Source: Ignavibacteriales bacterium (GTDB taxonomy: Bacteria > Bacteroidota > Ignavibacteria > Ignavibacteriales > Ignavibacteriaceae). From it: a stretch of 5,260 bases of DNA. This document shows, piece by piece, positions 1 through 3,942 of the stretch (positions within the stretch are counted from its first letter, which is position 1; the number at the start of each line of letters is the position of its first letter). The stretch covers positions 1 through 5,260 of the forward strand of contig DAIERC010000281.1 in the NCBI GenBank assembly GCA_027347125.1, given 5' to 3'. The notes under the pieces were generated by a model, which saw only the letters and a list, made by a program, of their open reading frames with translations, ran no database searches and was not told where the DNA came from. The translations under genes and the position numbers were made by a program.

Positions 1-337
1 CCTGCATAAACTCAACTTGCGTAGTAGCTTTGGGAGAATTACCTCCGGCACAATTAATTAATAAATTTATTTTCCCAAATTTGGAATTAATTTCTTCCTT
101 CGCTTTTTGAAGAGAATCTTTATCAAGTACGTTTGCTTCAACACCTATTGCTTCTGTGCCGAATTCATCGGCAATGCTTTTAGCTGTTTTGTCGGCAAGG
201 TCTTTAACCAGATCTAACACGGCAATCTTTACTCCTACAGCAGCCAGGCACTGAGCCATTGCCGTACCAATAACTCCGGCGCCGCCTGTTATGGCGCAAA
301 CTTTACCTTTCATGTGGTCGAACGAAAAAGTACTCAT
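1..337 (-). CDS. SDR-family oxidoreductase, D-mannonate oxidoreductase-like (partial, N-terminal 112 residues)
   Basis: The gene starts with ATG at 337 and runs off the left edge, so only the Rossmann half is visible. The fold begins with KVCAITGGAGVIG (residues 12-24), a glycine-rich cofactor loop, followed by a beta-strand ending in LD at residues 41-42. Residues 91-106 carry NLLINCAGGNSPKATT, the SDR NAG-type motif in an extended form. From memory of the family, TGGxGVxG with N-[GAC]-AGGN-x-P-x-ATT is typical of the SDR D-mannonate oxidoreductases (D-fructuronate/D-mannonate interconversion in glucuronate catabolism) rather than of KduD-type enzymes. The catalytic Ser, Tyr and Lys lie beyond the window, so activity cannot be confirmed. 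A strong AGGAG lies 5 nt before the start. It is the last visible gene of a run with the YiaK-like and Gfo/Idh/MocA genes and probably shares their transcript. The SDR call is firm; the substrate is inference. Confidence 0.85.
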   Translation of the reverse strand, partial: MSTFSFDHMKGKVCAITGGAGVIGTAMAQCLAAVGVKIAVLDLVKDLADKTAKSIADEFGTEAIGVEANVLDKDSLQKAKEEINSKFGKINLLINCAGGNSPKATTQVEFMQ

Positions 338-342
338 TTTAG

Positions 343-347
343 CTCCT
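343..347 (-). promoter_or_regulatory. Shine-Dalgarno of the SDR gene
   Basis: AGGAG on the minus strand, 5 nt (CTAAA) before the ATG at 337. It is the clearest ribosome-binding site in the left-hand cluster and fixes the start of the SDR gene. Confidence 0.8.
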
Positions 348-358
348 ATTTTAATTTT

Positions 359-387
359 AAAAAAAATTCATTCTAATTCAGATGAAT
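359..387 (-). terminator. Weak terminator- or attenuator-like hairpin between the YiaK-like and SDR genes
   Basis: On the minus strand ATTCAT (387-382) can pair with ATGAAT (371-366) across a 10-nt loop, and seven T follow directly (365-359). The stem has only one G-C pair, so termination would be partial at best. The 56-bp gap is the largest inside the three-gene run, so this could lower expression of the SDR relative to the genes before it. It may also be a chance product of AT-rich sequence. Confidence 0.25.
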
Positions 388-393
388 GCTTTA

Positions 394-1422
394 TTACATT
401 TTTAATATTTTATTCCATATTTTTTTATCTACCGGAATTCCTTGCTGAAGATTTTCTTCCTTTTTTTTGTAAGACATTTCACCCGGATAAAGTATCTCGT
501 TGTTTTCAGGTTTATGTGCCGATGCTAAATCTGAAAGTGTTTCATTTATAATTTGCCCGGCAAAACCAGTGTCTGTTCCAAGACCAGGCTTAACCGCTAT
601 AAAAATTTGTGATACTCCTACTTCAACTTTCTCTTTTCCGATTTTATAAGAAGATCTTCCTCCCGATAATATTGCGGCAATCAAATCCAGCATCAATGCC
701 AAACCGGCTCCTTTCCATAGTCCAACAGGCAAAGCTCTTTTTGTCGCTATTATTTCCGCAGGATCTTTTGTTAAATTTCCTCCTTTGTCATAACCGCCAT
801 AATAATTTGCTGTGCTGCCCGATTGAAGCAGTGTTTCCAGTTTACCGTATGAATATTGAGACATGGCCATATCAAGCACCAAATGACCGCCTTCTTTAGG
901 AATTGCAATTACAAGCGGATTATTACCGAGCTTGGGTTCATCGCTTCCCCACGGAGGCATTGTAGGTATAGCATTTGTCCAGCAAATTAAGATATAACCT
1001 GCTTCGGCGGCCTGCCAACCATAGGTGCCTCCTCTCATCCAATGATTTGTATTTCTTAACGCAACGCAACCAATACCATGTTTTTCGGCAAGCGCAACTG
1101 CTCGCTCGGTACAAAGTTTTGCATTTAACGGTCCCGCACCCAAATTTCCGTCCCATTGTTCGAAGGCATTATTTGCGGTTATTTTAGCCGGCTGCGAGTC
1201 AACTTTTACATAACCGTTTATAACCGCATTAATAAATTGTTCAAACCGGTTTACACCGTGAGAATCTTTTCCGTAAAGATTGTTATCGGCATAAATCCCC
1301 GCAAGTACAGAAGCCCTCTCATCAGAAAAACCTTTTTGCTTCAAAACGTTTTCAAGATTCAATTTTATTTCGGAATATTCCAAAATGATTGTATTGTTAT
1401 TTTTCTCTTTTTTGTTTTGCAA
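394..1422 (-). CDS. yiaK: 2,3-diketo-L-gulonate reductase-like oxidoreductase (Ldh2/malate/L-sulfolactate dehydrogenase family)
   Basis: Predicted soluble 342-residue NAD(P)H-dependent oxidoreductase. E. coli YiaK (332 residues, from memory) reduces 2,3-diketo-L-gulonate to 3-keto-L-gulonate. The match extends over the whole chain: SHGVNRF with the family catalytic His (His55, equivalent to E. coli His44), EQWD (88-91), GIGxVALRN-x-NHWMRGG-x-YGWQAAE (116-140), ICWTN (146-150), MPPWG (155-159), a DMAMSQYSYG stretch, and GNLTK near the C-terminal third. The frame is closed by TGA at 1432-1434 and has no ATG near the N-terminus. The start used is TTG at 1422, preceded by a weak GAAGAA five bases upstream; it adds about 11 lysine/asparagine-rich residues relative to E. 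coli. Only 9 nt separate it from the stop of the preceding gene, which suggests translational coupling. The family and likely reaction are strongly supported; the true substrate in this pathway is not proven. Confidence 0.9.
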   Translation of the reverse strand: MQNKKEKNNNTIILEYSEIKLNLENVLKQKGFSDERASVLAGIYADNNLYGKDSHGVNRFEQFINAVINGYVKVDSQPAKITANNAFEQWDGNLGAGPLNAKLCTERAVALAEKHGIGCVALRNTNHWMRGGTYGWQAAEAGYILICWTNAIPTMPPWGSDEPKLGNNPLVIAIPKEGGHLVLDMAMSQYSYGKLETLLQSGSTANYYGGYDKGGNLTKDPAEIIATKRALPVGLWKGAGLALMLDLIAAILSGGRSSYKIGKEKVEVGVSQIFIAVKPGLGTDTGFAGQIINETLSDLASAHKPENNEILYPGEMSYKKKEENLQQGIPVDKKIWNKILKM

Positions 1423-1431
1423 ATTGATTCT

Positions 1432-2430
1432 TCAAATTTTATTCTTATAAATTTCCAAAACTATTTCAGTAGCAATTTTTGCAGACTCGCCTGATATAAA
1501 TGGTTCTCTATTTTCACTTACGCTTTCTACGAAATCTTTTACGATAGCTTCATGGTTTGTTGTATTGGAAACTACAGCAGATGATGCGCCGCTTTGTATC
1601 AATTTACTTTCCGATTTGGTCGGATTAGCCATACCGTCAACGTTCCAATAAGTTATAATATCATTTTCCATTACGAAAGTACCGCGCTCAGCATGAACTT
1701 CCAGTCTTGGATCAAAACCGGGTTTCGCGGCAGTAGACGCAATAATGGTTCCTATCATTCCGTTTGCATACCTTAATAGTGCAACACCGTGATCTTCAAC
1801 TTCAATGTCATGCACAAAAGTATCATAGTCGCTGATAATCTTTTTCGGTTTCCCGAAAAACCAGGCATACAAATCGATATTATGCGAAGCTTGTTGAATA
1901 AACGGTCCGCCGCCGTCAATGTTAAATGTTCCTCTATAATCGGAACTGTTATAGTAATCATCCGAACGGTAATTTTTTACGGTAAGATCAGCGGCAAAAA
2001 CGCGACCAAGTTTATTTTCAGTTATTATTTTTTTTATTATAATGTTGTCTGGACTCATTCTACGCTGGTATGCAACACCAAGTTTAACTTTGTTTTTTTT
2101 GCATGTGTTAATCATCTTATCCATTGCTTCAATTGAAATATCTAGTGGTTTTTCGGTTAGAACATGTTTACCAAGCGATGCTGCTTCAATTGCAGATTGA
2201 TGATGGAAGCCGTTGGGAGTGCAGATAATTACCGCATCATAACCGGTTTTAATTTTATCCAATGAATTTTCTATTTCAATTTTATGATCTTCATGAAAAG
2301 CCGTGGGCATTTTACCGCTGCGCGAAACAACCCCAACCACTTCAATATTCGTAAGTTTCTCAATTGCTTTTATATATGTGTTACTTATACTTCCGGAACC
2401 AATTAACACAAATCGGAAAATATTTTCCAT
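1432..2430 (-). CDS. Gfo/Idh/MocA-family oxidoreductase
   Basis: 332 residues, the usual length for this family of NAD(P)-dependent sugar dehydrogenases. The N-terminal Rossmann domain shows the dinucleotide loop GSGSIS (11-16; the third position of GxGxxG is Ser, as in many members). CTPNGFHHQSAIEAASLGKHVLTEKPL covers the switch region and the EKP motif (93-95), whose Lys94 is the conserved catalytic lysine. The C-terminal domain has the RGTFNIDGGG segment (166-175), then SHNIDLYAWFFG (182-193), with His183 and Asp186 in the usual active-site positions. No transmembrane or signal segment is seen. It is the first gene after the candidate promoter at 2514-2542 and is followed after 9 nt by the YiaK-like gene. 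It probably oxidises or reduces a hydroxyl of a sugar or sugar acid in the same pathway; members of this family cannot be assigned a substrate from motifs alone. ATG at 2430 has only a weak GAG-type ribosome site. Confidence 0.9.
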   Translation of the reverse strand: MENIFRFVLIGSGSISNTYIKAIEKLTNIEVVGVVSRSGKMPTAFHEDHKIEIENSLDKIKTGYDAVIICTPNGFHHQSAIEAASLGKHVLTEKPLDISIEAMDKMINTCKKNKVKLGVAYQRRMSPDNIIIKKIITENKLGRVFAADLTVKNYRSDDYYNSSDYRGTFNIDGGGPFIQQASHNIDLYAWFFGKPKKIISDYDTFVHDIEVEDHGVALLRYANGMIGTIIASTAAKPGFDPRLEVHAERGTFVMENDIITYWNVDGMANPTKSESKLIQSGASSAVVSNTTNHEAIVKDFVESVSENREPFISGESAKIATEIVLEIYKNKI

Positions 2431-2495
2431 TTAGAAGCTCATACTATTCTTAAAATAAATTTCATAATTAGAGATGAATGAAGCAACTTAATTGA

Positions 2496-2515
2496 TTACT
2501 TTATCGATAACTTAA
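2496..2515. promoter_or_regulatory. Imperfect 20-bp palindrome centred on TTATCGATAA
   Basis: The inner 10 bp (TTATCGATAA, 2501-2510) are a perfect palindrome. The outer TTA/TAA arms add three more paired positions across a 2-bp mismatch on each side, so 8 of 10 half-site positions are symmetrical. It falls where transcription from the candidate promoter at 2514-2542 would begin, a usual location for a repressor site. What binds it is unknown, and it does not share the TGT-N5-ACA core of the other sites. Confidence 0.3.
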
Positions 2516-2542
2516 ATTGTAAAAAAATACCAATATTGTCAA
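2514..2542 (-). promoter_or_regulatory. Candidate sigma-70-type promoter of the oxidoreductase cluster
   Basis: On the minus strand there is a perfect TTGACA (2542-2537). TACAAT follows after 15 bp (2521-2516), or CAATTT after 17 bp (2519-2514). The spacing of the better -10 is shorter than ideal. Transcription would begin near 2510-2505, about 75-80 nt before the ATG at 2430. The 149-bp gap after the regulator gene supports a separate start here. Confidence 0.4.
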
Positions 2543-2547
2543 GTACA
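2537..2547. promoter_or_regulatory. TGT-N5-ACA operator-like site over the -35 of the cluster promoter
   Basis: TGTCAAGTACA on the plus strand matches 8 of 11 positions of the perfect TGTATAATACA palindrome in the regulator's own promoter. It covers the candidate -35. The position fits repression by the adjacent GntR-family regulator, but binding is inference. Confidence 0.35.
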
Positions 2548-2560
2548 TTTTAGTGAAGAT

Positions 2561-2597
2561 CAAATAAAAAAGAAAAGGATCAATTTGTGTTTTGATC
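2561..2597 (-). terminator. Weak intrinsic terminator at the end of the GntR gene
   Basis: On the minus strand GATCAA (2597-2592) and TTGATC (2583-2578) form a 6-bp perfect inverted repeat with an 8-nt loop. It overlaps the last codons and the TGA stop, and is followed by CTTTTCTTTTTTATTT. The stem contains only two G-C pairs, so it is weak, but the T-rich tail is good. It would separate the regulator transcript from the oxidoreductase cluster. Confidence 0.4.
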
Positions 2598-3347
2598 TAT
2601 CTCCGTGGAATTATCTGTATCTTTAATTGATTCTGGAGGCTGAAGCTTCAGCAGCAAAATTGTATGTTCCTTTGCCACTTCAATATGTTTTTTCATTGTA
2701 GAAAAAGCTAGTTCGGGGTCGCCGATAATTATAGCATCGAGAATTTTTTTGTGCCAAACAATAGCAGCGTCGTGCGCATCTTCCACGGTATTTAAGATTT
2801 TAAATTTTATATCCGGCATCATTTTTTGAATGGGAGTAAGGATCAACGGTATTATCGGATTTTTGGAAGCTTTTGCTATATCAAGGTGAAATTGTGCGTC
2901 AAGTTTTGCGTGAAGTTTGGAATTATCGCCGGCTTTTATCATTTCATCAATATTGGTTTTAAGCGTTTCTATATCTTCTTCTGTACGATGCATGGCCGCA
3001 TATGCAGCAACGGAAGGTTCTATAATAGCTCTTGCCTGAAGAACATCCAGTATATAATCTTCGTGCCTGTTAAGCTGCAAATAAAGGTGCATTGTTTCTG
3101 TTATTCCCTCCGGGGAAAATTCCTTTACATAAGCTCCCTTTCCCTTTTCTATTTTTATCATTCCTTTAGCGCTTACAATTTTTAAAGCTTCTCTTACGGA
3201 AGTTCTGCTTACATTAAATTGTTCGCATAATTCCGATTCAGACGGAAGTTTTTGTCCGGAATGAATTTTTCTATTTCGAATAGCTTCTTCAATTGAAGTA
3301 GCTACTAAACTACTAACAGGATCTCTTTGTTTTATCGATTTAAAAAT
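2580..3347 (-). CDS. GntR-family transcriptional regulator, FadR/FCD subfamily (ATT start)
   Basis: 255 residues, a normal length for the subfamily. The winged-helix domain covers about residues 1-73: FKSIKQRDPVSSLV, then KLPSESELCEQFNVSRTSVREAL (33-55) with the recognition helix, and the wing at GMIKIEKGKGAYV (62-74). An all-helical FCD ligand-binding domain follows, beginning with LQARAIIEPSVAAYAA and carrying the metal-binding set Asp150, His154 (DAQFH), His199 and His221. Such proteins usually bind operators as dimers and release them when a sugar acid or similar acid binds. No ATG, GTG or TTG occurs in frame between the TAA at 3363-3365 and the ATG at 3161, which lies after the recognition helix. 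ATT at 3347 sits 8 nt after AGGAGG and would give a family-like MFKSIK N-terminus, so it is taken as the start. Position and subfamily suggest control of the hexuronate-type cluster at 2430-1. Confidence 0.9.
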   Translation of the reverse strand: MFKSIKQRDPVSSLVATSIEEAIRNRKIHSGQKLPSESELCEQFNVSRTSVREALKIVSAKGMIKIEKGKGAYVKEFSPEGITETMHLYLQLNRHEDYILDVLQARAIIEPSVAAYAAMHRTEEDIETLKTNIDEMIKAGDNSKLHAKLDAQFHLDIAKASKNPIIPLILTPIQKMMPDIKFKILNTVEDAHDAAIVWHKKILDAIIIGDPELAFSTMKKHIEVAKEHTILLLKLQPPESIKDTDNSTEIDQNTN

Positions 3348-3373
3348 TGAATTACCCTCCTCTTATCACTCAT
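3332..3373 (-). other. 13-codon ATG-initiated ORF overlapping the GntR start
   Basis: ATG at 3373 opens MSDKRRVIQFLNR and stops at a TAA at 3334-3332, in a different frame from the regulator. The regulator's Shine-Dalgarno lies inside it (AGG AGG codons) and so does the ATT start. It has no ribosome site of its own (TTTACAAA precedes it). It may be meaningless, a leader peptide whose translation affects access to the ATT start, or the true N-terminus if one T is missing from the T5 run at 3342-3346. With six T the reading frame would run straight into the regulator as MSDKRRVIQFFKSIK. Confidence 0.2.
3355..3362 (-). promoter_or_regulatory. Strong Shine-Dalgarno that decides the ATT start of the GntR gene
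   Basis: GAGGAGGG on the minus strand contains a full AGGAGG, 8 nt before the ATT codon at 3347. No other plausible start codon lies within reach in that frame. This is the strongest ribosome-binding site in the window and the main reason for calling a non-ATG start. Confidence 0.8.
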
Positions 3374-3447
3374 TTTGTAAATAATGGTATAGTGATAATC
3401 ATTAAACATCGTTCTTTTAATAAAGCTGACTTAAATATCTAACCGTT

Positions 3448-3458
3448 TGTATAATACA
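3448..3458. promoter_or_regulatory. Perfect 11-bp palindrome TGTATAATACA, candidate GntR operator
   Basis: Symmetrical TGTAT-A-ATACA, overlapping the candidate -10 of the GntR gene. GntR-family operators of the FadR branch are commonly short palindromes with GT and AC arms. A second, imperfect copy lies at 3475-3487 and a related TGT-N5-ACA site at 2537-2547. Confidence 0.4.
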
Positions 3459-3475
3459 CCTAAAACTGTCTGCAA
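3448..3475 (-). promoter_or_regulatory. Candidate promoter of the GntR gene
   Basis: On the minus strand TTGCAG (3475-3470) and TATACA (3453-3448) are separated by 16 bp. The -35 is a poor match and the -10 fair. Transcription would begin near 3441, giving a leader of roughly 95 nt before the ATT start. The -10 lies inside a perfect palindrome (3448-3458), consistent with autoregulation. The region is AT-rich and other start points are possible. Confidence 0.3.
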
Positions 3476-3487
3476 CATATCATACAA
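3475..3487. promoter_or_regulatory. Second TTGTATnATA-type half-conserved site
   Basis: On the minus strand TTGTATGATATGT repeats the left arm and centre of the perfect palindrome at 3448-3458, with a degenerate right arm. The centres are 28 bp apart. It would lie at the upstream edge of the candidate -35 of the GntR gene. Weak evidence on its own. Confidence 0.25.
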
Positions 3488-3521
3488 GTAAACTAATGTG
3501 TAAATATATGTTTTAAATGAT

Positions 3522-3542
3522 AAAAAACAAGTGTTTAACTTG
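3522..3542 (-). terminator. Weak intrinsic terminator after the efflux/PII-like genes
   Basis: On the minus strand CAAGT (3542-3538), a TAAAC loop and ACTTG (3532-3528) form a 5-bp stem followed at once by six T (3527-3522). It lies about 90 nt beyond the stop of the PII-like gene and before the GntR promoter region, as expected for the end of the efflux transcript. The stem is short with two G-C pairs. Confidence 0.4.
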
Positions 3543-3630
3543 ACAACTGACTAAGATTTTGACGACTCCTTGAAACAACCGCTACAAAATAAAAGGATAG
3601 GAAAGATAAATTTCTGTATATCAGTACGGT

Positions 3631-3918
3631 CTAAATAATTTTTTCCAAGGGCAATTGGAACAATCTTACTTTATCATCTTTCCTTAACACATCCGAAACG
3701 CCTTCAATTATAGAATTAACGGATTGATCATCCTGGAAGGCGATCATTCTAACCGAATTATAACCTGGAAAAGTTCTGGAGCCGAGATGCGCATCTGAGT
3801 TATGGCCTTTTCCTTTTACGTTTTCCCACTCTGTAAAATAGTCGATTTTAAGTTCATCCAATAACTTGGAAACCCTATCTTCTATAACATCATGATATAC
3901 TAGAAAAATAATTTTCAT
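3631..3918 (-). CDS. Small PII-like protein linked to an RND efflux pump
   Basis: 95 residues. The chain opens with a beta-strand MKIIFLVYHD and a helix (VSKLLDEL), followed by YFTEWENVKGKGHNSDAHLGSRTFPGYNSV and a second strand-helix unit (VRMIAF, VNSIIEGVSDVL), ending in VRLFQLPLEKII. This beta-alpha-beta repeat with a W-x-x-V-x-GKG loop and an HLG motif resembles the PII-like proteins found beside RND pumps in Bacteroidota (recognised from memory). Canonical PII regulators have a longer T-loop with a modified Tyr, which is not seen here. ATG at 3918 is preferred because GGGG lies 5 nt before it and the family begins MK(I/L). An in-frame ATG at 3933 would add MNGDR but has no ribosome site. 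The gap to the stop of the efflux gene is 24 nt, so the two are probably co-transcribed. A role in sensing or modulating the pump is inference. Confidence 0.8.
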   Translation of the reverse strand: MKIIFLVYHDVIEDRVSKLLDELKIDYFTEWENVKGKGHNSDAHLGSRTFPGYNSVRMIAFQDDQSVNSIIEGVSDVLRKDDKVRLFQLPLEKII

Positions 3919-3942
3919 TCGATCCCCGTTCATTAATTTTAA

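Noticed and set aside
291..551. Plus-strand open frame of 86 codons overlapping the SDR start and YiaK-like gene end
   Set aside because: Low-complexity Phe/Leu-rich translation, antisense to two well-supported genes, no family resemblance.
609..1494. Plus-strand open frames (609-899, 975-1187, 1156-1494) and a minus-strand frame (938-1156) within the YiaK-like gene
   Set aside because: All overlap a gene with full-length homology to a known family; their translations show no domain.
1594..2136. Plus-strand frames (1594-1776, 1789-2136) and a minus-strand frame (1773-1961) within the Gfo/Idh/MocA gene
   Set aside because: Shadow frames of a well-supported gene, with no ribosome sites or motifs of note.
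2580..3161. GntR gene as a truncated regulator beginning at ATG 3161
   Set aside because: This start removes all but the wing of the DNA-binding domain, which is intact and well conserved just upstream and has its own strong Shine-Dalgarno.
2826..3185. Plus-strand frame of 119 codons antisense to the GntR gene
   Set aside because: Cys/Phe/Tyr-rich antisense translation of the FCD domain, with no recognisable motif.
3348..3630. A small RNA or riboswitch in the 283-bp intergenic stretch
   Set aside because: Apart from the short hairpin with T6 and the palindromes listed, no extended GC-rich pairing or known riboswitch core was seen.
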